Translations under genes and position numbers: made by a program
Source: an uncultured Candidatus Saccharibacteria bacterium
GTDB lineage: Bacteria; Patescibacteriota; Saccharimonadia; Saccharimonadales; Saccharimonadaceae
Reading direction: 5' to 3'
Length of the DNA stretch: 64,000 nt
Assembly: GCA_946222675.1 (NCBI GenBank)
Contig: CAMIMA010000001.1
Coordinates: 404,835-468,834 of the forward strand
Shown: positions 45,059 through 54,272 of the stretch, piece after piece
Layout of the letters: every line of letters begins with the position of its first letter
Position numbering within the stretch: the stretch's first letter is position 1
The notes under the pieces: model-generated
What the model saw: the letters and a program-made list of their open reading frames with translations, nothing else
The model's database searches: none
Told to the model about the DNA's origin: nothing

Positions 45059-45605
45059 ATTGATATCTGGCAAGTGGGGTGGACATCGTTTGTCGGCTAA
45101 CGTAAGTAGTGCTACGCATCCTATGAGTGAGCGCGCTAGGAGTGCGATTTTTTCAATGTTAAATGCGAAAGGAGTGCTGGCTGGAGCTAAAGTGCTGGAC
45201 GCGTTTGCTGGTACGGGGGCAATTGGCCTTGAAGCGTTGAGCCGCGGTGCGACTGCGACAACTTTTATTGAACGTGATCGCACGGCGCAGACTGTACTTA
45301 AGCAAAATATTGCTACGGTTGGGGCAGAAGAGGGCTCTTCTGTAATTTGTACAACAGTTGACAATTGGATGAAAAATGCTGATTTTACAGATAAGTATGA
45401 CTTGATTTTTGTTGATCCACCCTATAAAACCCCGCAGTTTTCCACAGTTTGGCGCTTGCTAGACTATTTAAACGACAACGGGCTTATGATATTATCGTAT
45501 CAGACAGCAGAATGTGTGAAGCTTCCTAATGGAGTTGCTGTGGTGGAATTTCGGAGTTATGGAGGAGCATCGATTTTGATCTTAAAGGTCAACAAGAGCT
45601 TATAA
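45045..45605 (+). CDS. rsmD: 16S rRNA (guanine966-N2)-methyltransferase RsmD
   Basis: 186 aa. It has the RsmD start (VRLISGKWGGHRLSA), AdoMet motif I VLDAFAGTGAIGLEALSRGA (about 46-65) and the catalytic DPPY motif in LIFVDPPYKTP (about 124-134). It methylates G966 of 16S rRNA during 30S assembly. The start lies inside the preceding gene. It ends the tyrS run, before a terminator. Confidence 0.92.
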   Translation: MATVRLISGKWGGHRLSANVSSATHPMSERARSAIFSMLNAKGVLAGAKVLDAFAGTGAIGLEALSRGATATTFIERDRTAQTVLKQNIATVGAEEGSSVICTTVDNWMKNADFTDKYDLIFVDPPYKTPQFSTVWRLLDYLNDNGLMILSYQTAECVKLPNGVAVVEFRSYGGASILILKVNKSL

Positions 45606-45633
45606 AATAACAGGATGTTTCATTGCGCTGTCC

Positions 45634-45660
45634 AAGCCTACGGTTTGCCGTAGGCTTTTA
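45634..45660 (+). terminator. Intrinsic terminator after rsmD
   Basis: AGCCTACGG-TTTG-CCGTAGGCT followed by TTTA. Confidence 0.88.
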
Positions 45661-45665
45661 TGCTA

Positions 45666-45694
45666 TTGACTAGGCTATGATATTTTGATATTAT
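45666..45694 (+). promoter_or_regulatory. Promoter of rpmB
   Basis: TTGACT (45666-45671), a 17-nt spacer and TATTAT (45689-45694). AAAGGAG follows before ATG 45729. Confidence 0.75.
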
Positions 45695-45728
45695 AGAGCA
45701 GAGTAACCGATAAAGGAGATATTTTAAG

Positions 45729-45941
45729 ATGGCACGATGTGAAATCACCGGTAAGGGTGCAATGAGCGGCAACAACGTTAGCTTCTCAATGCGTCACACC
45801 AAGCGGACCTTTAAGCCAAACCTACAAAAGAAGACTTTCTATGTAAATGGCCATAAGGTGCGTCTGTTAATTGCTGCTAGTACAATCAAGACCCTACGCA
45901 AGAAGGGCTTCACTAGCGACAAGCCAGTTACTACTGATTAA
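45729..45941 (+). CDS. rpmB: Ribosomal protein L28
   Basis: 70 aa. [13 protein letters not shown] near the N-terminus and [17 protein letters not shown] are L28 features. Only one cysteine is present (ARCEITG), so this is the zinc-free form. It is a monocistronic unit between two terminators. Confidence 0.95.
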   Translation: MARCEITGKGAMSGNNVSFSMRHTKRTFKPNLQKKTFYVNGHKVRLLIAASTIKTLRKKGFTSDKPVTTD

Positions 45942-45960
45942 TTTGTTAGGTAGTTATTGT

Positions 45961-45989
45961 AACACCCCTTACACAAGGGGCGTTTTTTG
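45961..45989 (+). terminator. Intrinsic terminator after rpmB
   Basis: ACACCCCTT-ACAC-AAGGGGCGT with one A-C mismatch, then TTTTTTG. Confidence 0.85.
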
Positions 45990-45996
45990 TTGCTTA

Positions 45997-46005
45997 TGAT
46001 ATAAT
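45997..46005 (+). promoter_or_regulatory. Extended -10 promoter, leaderless site-2 protease gene
   Basis: TGA-TATAAT (45997-46005), then ATG 46012 after 6 nt. Confidence 0.65.
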
Positions 46006-46011
46006 GGGGTT

Positions 46012-46707
46012 ATGTTCAAAATGGATTTTAGCCAGCCTAGCACGTGGATTATCCTCGGAATAATCCTTGGTGTAACCCTAATTTCAATGATTTTACACGA
46101 GCTGATGCATGGATTGACGGCGTATTGGTTGGGCGACAATACAGCTAAGTCGGCTGGTCGTTTGACGCTTAATCCGATTAAGCACATCGATCCATTTTTG
46201 ACAATTTTACTTCCGCTCGTTATGGCGGTGCTTGGTGGACCAATCTTTGGCGGTGCTAAGCCAGTGCCGTTTAACCCAGAGCGAGTGCGTGGTCGTGAAT
46301 GGGGCGCGGCTTTAGTGGGGATTATGGGGCCGATAACTAATTTAGTATTGGCTTTCATTTCCTATTGTGTGATTGTGTTGACTGGTAAGCAGTTGTTCCT
46401 GATCGGACTAGGGCTAATCGATTTTATGTCGCTGTCTGGTGTACTGACTGGAGTGATGGTAATTAGTGTCTATGTTAATTTGGGCTTTTTTGCATTTAAT
46501 ATTTTACCAATTCCGCCACTTGATGGTTCGCGCGTGCTATATGCCGTAGCGCCGCGGGCAGTACAGGCGATAATGGACACAATGGAGCGGTCGGTCGGTT
46601 TAATGCTCATATTTGCTATTGTTTGTTTATGCTCGACGCTACTTAATAGCATAATGTCAGAAATTATTACTGGCGTGCTAATTGGGTTTCAATTTATTCT
46701 ACATTAA
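46012..46707 (+). CDS. Site-2 protease family (M50) intramembrane metalloprotease
   Basis: 231 aa with about five membrane helices. The zinc motif HELMH (H29, H33) lies in the first helix. LPIPPLDGSRVLYA (about 163-176) is the second M50 motif, supplying the third ligand Asp. GAKPVPFNPERVRG and MGPITNLVLA are typical of the compact PDZ-less S2P group. It cleaves membrane-spanning substrates within the bilayer; the target, commonly an anti-sigma factor, is not evident here. Confidence 0.9.
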   Translation: MFKMDFSQPSTWIILGIILGVTLISMILHELMHGLTAYWLGDNTAKSAGRLTLNPIKHIDPFLTILLPLVMAVLGGPIFGGAKPVPFNPERVRGREWGAALVGIMGPITNLVLAFISYCVIVLTGKQLFLIGLGLIDFMSLSGVLTGVMVISVYVNLGFFAFNILPIPPLDGSRVLYAVAPRAVQAIMDTMERSVGLMLIFAIVCLCSTLLNSIMSEIITGVLIGFQFILH

Positions 46708-46916
46708 TCAATAATTGCTATTGCGAAAAGATTATTTTTGTGATACATTAGTTTTGATGAAGTAGTGTAATCTGTTTAGAACGTCCATTGTTTTGGCAGC
46801 AGTGGAGTTTGTTGTGTGGGCCCACTTTACACTACTGGTGGCGTCGGATAGCACAGAAAGACAGAACAGAATTCTTCAAGCCAGCGAGAGTAACTTAAAG
46901 AAGAGGAGTAACATTC
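46708..46916 (+). promoter_or_regulatory. rpoB promoter and structured leader
   Basis: TTGCGA (46721-46726), 17 nt, then extended TGA-TACATT (46741-46749) predict a start near 46756. The leader of about 160 nt opens with AGTAGTGTAA (46761-46770), the exact reverse complement of TTACACTACT (46827-46836). This encloses a second stem, AGTGG (46801-46805) with CCACT (46822-46826), and a GTGGGCCCAC palindrome (46816-46825). AGAGGAG precedes the GTG start. This long-range fold is a candidate autoregulatory element. Confidence 0.65.
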
Positions 46917-49900
46917 GTGGCGAATGCGACTAAAGGATGGGTGGAAAATGGTATCACCAAGCGTACTTATTTCACTCCACAGCACAAAGTGCTAGAATTG
47001 CCTAACTTGGTTGGGCATTTACAGAAGTCTTGGGATGATTTAGTTAAACACGAGTTAGCAGATGTGTTTAAGGAAGTTAGTCCAATTGAAGATTTCACTG
47101 GTCAAAAGTTGAGTCTAAGTTTTAAGGACTATCATTTTGGTGATCCAAAGATTACTGACCGCGAGGCAATTCGCGATAACACCAGCTACGAGGCGCCATT
47201 GTACGCTAACGTAGAGCTAGTTAACCGTGTAACTGGTGAAGTTCGTGAAGATGAGCTTTATCTTGGTGATTATCCGTGGATGACCGACCGTGGAACCTTT
47301 ATTATTAACGGTTCTGAGCGTGTCGTGGTCTCACAGCTAATCCGCTCATCTGGCGTGTTCTTTACTGCTGAAGAAGGCGCAGATGGCCGTAAGTGCTACG
47401 GTGCTAAGATTATTCCAGGCCGTGGTGTTTGGTTTGAATTTGAGACATCAAAGGACCACGCTATCTATGTAAAAATTGACCGTAAGCGCCGCTTCCCAGT
47501 TACTACTCTTCTGCGTGCGCTTGGCTACAGCACTAATACTAAGCTAAAAGAGCTATTTGAAAAGGTGGACAACGGTGAGCAAAGCTACATCGATGCTACT
47601 ATTGCCAAGGATACTAGTCGTGGCACTAACGAGGCTTTGATTGAAGTCTTCCGTAAGATTCGCCCAGGCGATTTGGCAACAGTTGATAACGCCAAGGGTA
47701 TGATTGAGCGCACTTTCTTTGATTTTAAGCGGTTTGATATTAGCCGCGTTGGTCGTTATAAGATGAATCAGCGCCTCGCTGCTATCAAGCGCGAGCTAGG
47801 ATTGGCTCCTGAATTAACCGAGAACCCAGAGAACCGTGTCTTGCTAATCGACGATTTAGTGGCTATTATTGCGGAAATTATTCGCTTGAATAATACCCAA
47901 GAGCCAGCTGACGATATCGACGCTTTCTATAACCGCCGCGTTCGTTTGGTCGGTGAGCTAGTTGCTCGCCAGTTCCGTGTCGGTTTACTGCGTCTTGACC
48001 GCAACGTACGCGATCGCATGAGTGTGGCTGACCTCGAGAACGTTACTCCAGCGTCATTAATCAACGCCCGCCCAATCGTCGCAGCTGTACGTGAATTCTT
48101 CGCTTCGTCTCAGTTATCACAGTTTATGGACCAAGCTAACCCAGTATCAGAGTTGGCGCACAAGCGTCGCTTGAGCTCAATGGGCCCTGGCGGTTTGACA
48201 CGTGAGCGTGCTGGTATTGAGGTGCGCGATATTCACCCAACACATTATTCACGTGTTTGTATTATTGAAACCCCAGAAGGTGGCAACGTGGGTTTGGTGC
48301 TTTACTTAGCATCTTATGCTCGCATTAATGAGTACGGGTTCCTTGAGGCGCCGTATCGCAAGGTGGTCAATGGCCGTGTTACTGATGAAGTTGTTTACAT
48401 GGATGCTGCGCAAGAGGAGCACGAGACGATTGCTGAGAGCTCAGTTGAACTAAATGACGACGGTACATTTAAGGAAGCGCGTGTTGATGCTCGTCGCGAG
48501 CTACGCCCTGAAACCGTCGATGCTGGTGATGTTACTTATATGGATGCCTGTTCCACTCAGGTAATTGGTACAACCGCAGCGCTGATTCCATTTGTTGAGA
48601 AAAACCGTATTGACCGCAACTTGATGGGTTCAAACATGCAGCGTCAGGCAGTGCCGCTCATTAAGCCAACTTCGCCAATTGTTGGTACTGGCATTGAACA
48701 TGATTTGGCTTTAAATACCCCAGCATTAACAGTAGCACGCGATGATGGTGAAGTTACTAAGGCTGATGCTGATGAAGTCCAGGTGAAGTATACTGATGGT
48801 ACGACTGGTGTGTATCATCCAACGCACTTTGTAAAGTCAAACGAGGACCGTTCGTTTAACGAACGCACAGTTGTGGTACGTGGTCAGCACGTCGTAAAGG
48901 GTCAACCACTAGTTGAAGGCGCTTCAGTTGCTGATGGCGAAATTGCGCTTGGTCGTGACTTAATCGTGGCCTATATGCCTTGGAAGGGCTACAACATGGA
49001 TGACTCGATTATTATTAGTCGTCGTTTGGTTGAAGATGATGCTCTAACTAGTGTTAACATTACGAGCTCAATGGTTGAGGTGCGTGATACGAAGCTTGGG
49101 CCAGAGCAGGTGACACGTGATATTCCAAATGCCTCTGAGGATGCTTTGCGTAACCTTGATGCTAATGGTATCGTAACCGTTGGTGCTGAGGTACGACCGG
49201 GCGATGTCTTGGTCGGTAAGATTACACCGCGTGGTGAACAGGAGCTCAGTTCTGAGGAGCGCTTGTTGCGTGCTATCTTTGGTGAGAAGGCAAAGGATGT
49301 GCGCGATACTTCACATCGTGTTGGCCGTAGCGAAGGTGGTAAGGTTGTTGCAGTTCGGATTTTCGATCGCAATTCTGGCCACGATTTGAAGGCTGGCGTT
49401 TTGCAGCAAATTGAAATCTTTATTGCCCAGAGTCGTAAGATTCAGGTTGGCGATAAACTAGCTGGTCGCTATGGCAACAAGGGTGTAGTTGCAAAGATTT
49501 TGGCCGAGGAAGATATGCCATTTATGGCTGACGGTACCCCAGTTGACATCATTTTGAACCCTATGGGTGTGCCATCACGCATGAACCTAGGTCAGCTATT
49601 TGAGGTGCATATTGGCATGGCGGCACGAAAGCTTGGTTACAAAGTTGCTACTCCGGCCTTTAGGGGTGTACCAAATGAAGTTATTGCCGACCAACTCGAA
49701 AAAGCGGGCTTCAACCGCAATGGTAAGATGCAACTATTTGATGGTCGCACTGGCGAACCGTTCCAGGAGCAGACTACAGTTGGTGTGATGTACATGATTA
49801 AGCTTCACCACATGGTGCTCGACAAGATTCACGCTCGTTCAACTGGTCCATATGCCATGGTGACGCAGCAGCCACTTGGTGGTCGTGCTCATAATGGTGG

Positions 49901-50348
49901 CCAGCGCTTCGGTGAAATGGAGGTTTGGGCACTTGAGGCTTACGGTGCTGCATCTACCTTGCAGGAGATGATTACCATTAAGTCTGATGATGTAAAGGGT
50001 CGTGCTCGTGCTTATGAAAGTATCATTAAGGGTGAGCCGATTGAAGGACCAGATATTCCAGAAGGTTTCAAAGTTCTTGTGAAGGAATTGCAGGGTCTTG
50101 GTCTGCGCGTTGATCTCGTAAAGGATAACGAGCTAGAAGATGCTGAAAATGTTGTCACTGAGAAGGGTACAGGCGGCAAGCTTGATGATCTTGATATTGC
50201 ACCAGATGAACTTGGCCAGACAGTATCACCAGATGACTTAGATGAAGAAGATGATAATATCACCGATATGCCAGATGATGACGAAGAAGACATGATCGAT
50301 ATCGATGAAAACGATGAAGATGATAATAATGAAGAGGAGGAGGCATAA
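46917..50348 (+). CDS. rpoB: DNA-directed RNA polymerase beta subunit
   Basis: A 1143-aa beta subunit starting at GTG 46917. The rifampicin pocket segment (SSQLSQFMDQANPVSELAHKRR, quoted in part: SQFMDQANPVSEL) lies at about 398-410 and GPGGLTRERAGIEVRDIHPTHYSR follows. The C-terminal clamp has PYAMVTQQPLGGRAHNGGQR. About 55 extra residues at the end are almost entirely Asp/Glu/Asn (50183-50345), an acidic tail absent from standard beta. TAA overlaps the rpoC ATG. Confidence 0.98.
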   Translation: MANATKGWVENGITKRTYFTPQHKVLELPNLVGHLQKSWDDLVKHELADVFKEVSPIEDFTGQKLSLSFKDYHFGDPKITDREAIRDNTSYEAPLYANVELVNRVTGEVREDELYLGDYPWMTDRGTFIINGSERVVVSQLIRSSGVFFTAEEGADGRKCYGAKIIPGRGVWFEFETSKDHAIYVKIDRKRRFPVTTLLRALGYSTNTKLKELFEKVDNGEQSYIDATIAKDTSRGTNEALIEVFRKIRPGDLATVDNAKGMIERTFFDFKRFDISRVGRYKMNQRLAAIKRELGLAPELTENPENRVLLIDDLVAIIAEIIRLNNTQEPADDIDAFYNRRVRLVGELVARQFRVGLLRLDRNVRDRMSVADLENVTPASLINARPIVAAVREFFASSQLSQFMDQANPVSELAHKRRLSSMGPGGLTRERAGIEVRDIHPTHYSRVCIIETPEGGNVGLVLYLASYARINEYGFLEAPYRKVVNGRVTDEVVYMDAAQEEHETIAESSVELNDDGTFKEARVDARRELRPETVDAGDVTYMDACSTQVIGTTAALIPFVEKNRIDRNLMGSNMQRQAVPLIKPTSPIVGTGIEHDLALNTPALTVARDDGEVTKADADEVQVKYTDGTTGVYHPTHFVKSNEDRSFNERTVVVRGQHVVKGQPLVEGASVADGEIALGRDLIVAYMPWKGYNMDDSIIISRRLVEDDALTSVNITSSMVEVRDTKLGPEQVTRDIPNASEDALRNLDANGIVTVGAEVRPGDVLVGKITPRGEQELSSEERLLRAIFGEKAKDVRDTSHRVGRSEGGKVVAVRIFDRNSGHDLKAGVLQQIEIFIAQSRKIQVGDKLAGRYGNKGVVAKILAEEDMPFMADGTPVDIILNPMGVPSRMNLGQLFEVHIGMAARKLGYKVATPAFRGVPNEVIADQLEKAGFNRNGKMQLFDGRTGEPFQEQTTVGVMYMIKLHHMVLDKIHARSTGPYAMVTQQPLGGRAHNGGQRFGEMEVWALEAYGAASTLQEMITIKSDDVKGRARAYESIIKGEPIEGPDIPEGFKVLVKELQGLGLRVDLVKDNELEDAENVVTEKGTGGKLDDLDIAPDELGQTVSPDDLDEEDDNITDMPDDDEEDMIDIDENDEDDNNEEEEA

Positions 50349-53300
50349 TGATGCGACCAAAGTCTAACGACGACAAGTCAATCTCTGATTTTGACGCAGT
50401 GCGTCTGGCAGTAGCTAGTGAAGAAGATATCTTGTCTTGGTCATATGGCGAAGTATTGAAGCCAGAAACCATCAACTATCGCACACAGAAGCCAGAGCGC
50501 GACGGTCTGTTTTGCGAGCGTATTTTTGGGCCAGAGAAGGACATTAACCCACATGATGCCAAGTTAAAGGGTGTGCGCTCGCGCGAAGCTGCCGTTGATA
50601 AAAACGGTGAGCTAGTTACGCGCGCCTCAGCTCGTCGTGAGCGGATGGGACACATTAAACTTGCCACCCCAGTAGCACACATTTGGTTTATGCGCGGCAC
50701 GCCTAGCGCAATGTCACTATTGCTCAATTTGACCGTAAAGGAATTGGAGCGCATTGCTTATTTCCAATCATATGCTATTTTGGCGGTTGACGACGAAGCA
50801 GTTGCCGAATTACGCAATGCAAACGAAGAGCAGTATAACGCTTCACGCGCGGCTATCAAGTACCGTTACGACCGCGCTATGGCTGAGCCAGCCGCTGAGG
50901 GTGAGGCGCCGGTAGATGCTAAGACTCTAGCGAAGCAAATGTCAGCTGAAATCACCGCTGCGACGGATGAGTACCAAGAGAAGAAGTCAATGCTAGACAG
51001 CCTTGTAAAGGGCGCTACGATGACTGAGAGTGCGTACCGCAACTTACCAGAAGAATACCAAGACTTGGTTGAAGTTGGCATGGGTGGCGCAGCGCTCCAT
51101 CGCTTACTTTGCGAGATTGACCTTAATCAACTAATTGAGGACTTGACTGCTGTGGCTGACAAGAAGAAGGGTCAGGCTCGTCAGAAGATTCAGAAGCGGC
51201 TCAAGATGCTTGAGGGCATGCGCTCGGCTGGTATCAAGCCAGAATCAATGTGCTTGACAGTCTTGCCAGTGATTCCACCAGATCTACGTCCGATGGTATC
51301 ACTTGCTGGTGGTCGCTTTGCTACCTCTGATTTGAACGATTTGTATCGTCGTATTATCAACCGTAATAATCGTTTGAAGAAGTTGGCTGAATTGAACGCA
51401 CCTGAAGTGATTACGCGCAATGAAATGCGCATGTTGCAGGAGGCAGTTGACTCTTTGATTGATAACTCAGCGGCTCGTGGTACGCGCGCTGCGCAAGCTA
51501 CCGGTGGCCGTCGTCGTCTGAAGTCTTTGTCTGACCTCTTGAAGGGTAAGCAGGGGCGCTTCCGTCAGAACTTACTTGGTAAGCGTGTTGACTACTCTGG
51601 TCGTTCGGTAATTGTTTCTGGTCCAGATCTTAACATTAACGAATGTGGTATGCCAAAGACTATGGCGTTAGAATTGTTTAAGCCATTTGTTATTTCAAAG
51701 TTGATTGAATGGGAGCAGGCTAATACAATTCACACTGCACAGCGTTTAATTGATGCTGGTGCGCCAGTGATTTGGGATGCTCTTGAAGAGGCGATTAAGG
51801 GTAAGTATGTCTTGCTTAACCGCGCCCCGACATTGCACCGCTTATCAATTCAGGCTTTCCAGCCAAGACTAATTGAAGGTCAGGCAATTCAGGTTTGTCC
51901 ACTAGTGACTTCTGGTTTTAATGCCGACTTCGATGGCGACCAGATGTCAGTACACTTGCCTTTGTCAGACGAAGCGCAGGCTGAAGCGCGCGATTTGATT
52001 TCAGCATCAAATAACCTTTTGAAGCCTTCCGATGGTTCACCAACACTCTCAATTTATCAGGATATCGTGCTTGGTTGTTATTACTTAAGCTACAATAAGC
52101 AGTCGACTCAGTTGAAGCCTGGTGAACAGCCACATGCTTACGCATCAGAGGATGAAGCTATAATGGCACATGAAGCACATGAGATCGAGTATCAGACACC
52201 AATCATCGTTCGCTTCCGTGGCCAGCTATTGCACACCACTCTTGGGCGTGTCTTGTTTAACGAGGTATTACCAGAAGACTTCCCGTATGTAAACGATGTT
52301 TTGACCAAGAAGGTTATTTGTAAGGTGCTAGCGCGTATCTTTAACCGTTATGGCTCAGAAGCTACTGCTAGAACGGCAAATAACATTAAGGGTTTGGCAT
52401 TGGAGCACGCTACTCGTTCAGCAATTTCTACTGGTATGGAAGATTACTTCACACTTAGTGATGTTACCGATATTGCAAATGAGGGTGATAAGAAGGTTGC
52501 ACAAATCGCTGACCAGTATGATCAGGGCTTAATCACGAACTCAGAGCGTCATAAGCTAACGGTTCATACTTGGCGTCAAGTTGATGCAAAGGTGACTGAA
52601 GAAGTTGAAGCGCACCTCCAAAAAGTCGACTCAGCAGTATCAGTGCTCGCCAACTCTGGTGCGCGTGGTTCTATCGATAACATTAAGCAGGCTGCAGCAA
52701 TGATTGGCGTTCAGGTGGATGCTTCCGGTCGTGAAATCGAACTTCCAGTGAAAAATTCATTTAAGCATGGTATGACACCACTTGAAGCCTTCGTGGTAAC
52801 GCGTGGTTCTCGCTACGGTGCTGTGTCTACAGCCTTGAAGACAGCCGACTCTGGCTATTTGACTCGTCGTTTGGTTGATGTGTCGCAGGATGTATTTACT
52901 GTGCCTGACGAAGGTACTGCAGAAGACCCTGGCTTTACAATCTATCGTAATGAGACCGAAGAGACCATGATTGAGTTCTGTGACCGCATCGCTGGTCGTT
53001 ACGCCGCTGAAGATGTTGAAGGCTATGTAAAGCGCGGTGACTTGATTACCGGTGATATCGCTTCAGCAATTCAAGGCGATGAGAATGTTAAGTCGGTGAA
53101 GATTATGTCAGTCTTGTCGACCCCTGAACTATCTGGTATTCCACGCAAGAGCTATGGTATTGATATGTCAACTGGCTTCCTCGTATCAGAGTCAGAGCCA
53201 ATTGGTGTAATTGCTGCTCAGTCCGTGGGTGAGCCAGGTACTCAGTTAACGTTAAATACGAAGCACGCTGGTGGTGTTGGTGGTGATGATATTTCTCAGG

Positions 53301-54190
53301 GCTTGCCGCGCGTGGACGAGCTTTTGGAGGCGCATGAGCCAAAGGGTCGTGCAATTGTTGCCGAAAGCGATGGTACGGTGAGTGTTGAAGAACGGGGTGA
53401 TATGTACGAAGTGACTGTTACTCCATTAGCTGGTCGCACCGAAGTCCTACGGTTTGCTGATAATCAGGAAGCACGCGTGCGTGACGGTGCGGTAGTGCGC
53501 ACTGGCGACATCTTGGCCAGTAGCGACCACAATGGCATGCCACTAGTTGCTCCATTCGATGGCGTGGTGACTTACGTTGATGACGGTCTTCGTATTACTG
53601 CTGAGCGCCAACAGCCGAAACTCTATCGCATCCCTAATACGCGTACTCTAGCAGTGGCGGATGGCGATACTGTCAAGGCTGGTGATCGTATCACCACTGG
53701 TTCTATTGAGCTTCATGAGCTCATGAAGTACAAGGGTATTGCTGAAACTGAACGCTATATCATTAATGATGTGTTGAAGATTTACGCTGCACAGGGTCAG
53801 GACATTTCGCCAAAGCACCTTGAGGTGATTGTGCGCCAGATGTTTAGCCGTGTACGGATTGAAGAGCCGGGTGATAGCCAATTTATCGCTGGCGATGTCG
53901 TCTCAAAGGCTTTAGCGGTTGATACCAATAAGAAGTTAATTGCCGCTGGCAAACAACCTGCCGAATTTACGCAATTACTACTCGGCATTACTAAGGTAGC
54001 AGTTAATAGCGATTCGTTCCTCTCTGGTGCGTCATTCCAGGATACAACCCGCGTCTTGATTGGTGCTGCCACTTCTGGCCGCGTTGACCACTTGAAGGGT
54101 CTAAAGGAAAACGTGATTATTGGCCGCAAGATTCCAGTTGGTACTGGTGCCTTGAGCGAACATGATTACGCTGAAGAACAACAAGCCTAG
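50348..54190 (+). CDS. rpoC: RNA polymerase beta-prime subunit lacking both zinc-ribbon cysteine sets
   Basis: A 1280-aa beta-prime. The catalytic loop NADFDGDQM that holds the active-site Mg is intact. So are the clamp helices (GRRRLKSLSDLLKGKQGRFRQN in part) and trigger-loop region (AAQSVGEPGTQLTL). Zinc ribbon 1 (residues 63-92) aligns without gaps to the usual ...C-L-C-G...C-E-K-C-G segment but has P68, D70, V83 and N86 in place of the cysteines. Zinc site 2 has E855, T925, P932 and S935 in place of the four cysteines. Surrounding residues (KSYG, GELVT, RRERMGHI) are conserved, so this is substitution, not loss of the domain. Confidence 0.98.
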   Translation: MMRPKSNDDKSISDFDAVRLAVASEEDILSWSYGEVLKPETINYRTQKPERDGLFCERIFGPEKDINPHDAKLKGVRSREAAVDKNGELVTRASARRERMGHIKLATPVAHIWFMRGTPSAMSLLLNLTVKELERIAYFQSYAILAVDDEAVAELRNANEEQYNASRAAIKYRYDRAMAEPAAEGEAPVDAKTLAKQMSAEITAATDEYQEKKSMLDSLVKGATMTESAYRNLPEEYQDLVEVGMGGAALHRLLCEIDLNQLIEDLTAVADKKKGQARQKIQKRLKMLEGMRSAGIKPESMCLTVLPVIPPDLRPMVSLAGGRFATSDLNDLYRRIINRNNRLKKLAELNAPEVITRNEMRMLQEAVDSLIDNSAARGTRAAQATGGRRRLKSLSDLLKGKQGRFRQNLLGKRVDYSGRSVIVSGPDLNINECGMPKTMALELFKPFVISKLIEWEQANTIHTAQRLIDAGAPVIWDALEEAIKGKYVLLNRAPTLHRLSIQAFQPRLIEGQAIQVCPLVTSGFNADFDGDQMSVHLPLSDEAQAEARDLISASNNLLKPSDGSPTLSIYQDIVLGCYYLSYNKQSTQLKPGEQPHAYASEDEAIMAHEAHEIEYQTPIIVRFRGQLLHTTLGRVLFNEVLPEDFPYVNDVLTKKVICKVLARIFNRYGSEATARTANNIKGLALEHATRSAISTGMEDYFTLSDVTDIANEGDKKVAQIADQYDQGLITNSERHKLTVHTWRQVDAKVTEEVEAHLQKVDSAVSVLANSGARGSIDNIKQAAAMIGVQVDASGREIELPVKNSFKHGMTPLEAFVVTRGSRYGAVSTALKTADSGYLTRRLVDVSQDVFTVPDEGTAEDPGFTIYRNETEETMIEFCDRIAGRYAAEDVEGYVKRGDLITGDIASAIQGDENVKSVKIMSVLSTPELSGIPRKSYGIDMSTGFLVSESEPIGVIAAQSVGEPGTQLTLNTKHAGGVGGDDISQGLPRVDELLEAHEPKGRAIVAESDGTVSVEERGDMYEVTVTPLAGRTEVLRFADNQEARVRDGAVVRTGDILASSDHNGMPLVAPFDGVVTYVDDGLRITAERQQPKLYRIPNTRTLAVADGDTVKAGDRITTGSIELHELMKYKGIAETERYIINDVLKIYAAQGQDISPKHLEVIVRQMFSRVRIEEPGDSQFIAGDVVSKALAVDTNKKLIAAGKQPAEFTQLLLGITKVAVNSDSFLSGASFQDTTRVLIGAATSGRVDHLKGLKENVIIGRKIPVGTGALSEHDYAEEQQA

Positions 54191-54208
54191 TTATAGCTAG
54201 CAAACAAT

Positions 54209-54240
54209 TAAAGCCCCCTAACGTAGGGGCTTTAATTTTA
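54209..54240 (+). terminator. Intrinsic terminator after rpoC
   Basis: AAAGCCCCCTA-ACG-TAGGGGCTTT with one bulged C, then AATTTTATTT. Confidence 0.88.
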
Positions 54241-54256
54241 TTTCGGCGCAACAATC

Positions 54257-54265
54257 TGCTATGAT
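54257..54265 (+). promoter_or_regulatory. Extended -10 promoter, leaderless corA
   Basis: TGC-TATGAT (54257-54265), then ATG 54273 after 7 nt. The in-frame ATG at 54261 overlaps the -10 and is less likely. Confidence 0.6.
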
Positions 54266-54272
54266 AAAAGTA

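Noticed and set aside
46012..46707. Site-2 protease as part of a local anti-sigma regulatory system
   Set aside because: No sigma factor, anti-sigma factor or site-1 protease lies nearby; the neighbours are L28 and RNA polymerase, so a pathway cannot be claimed.
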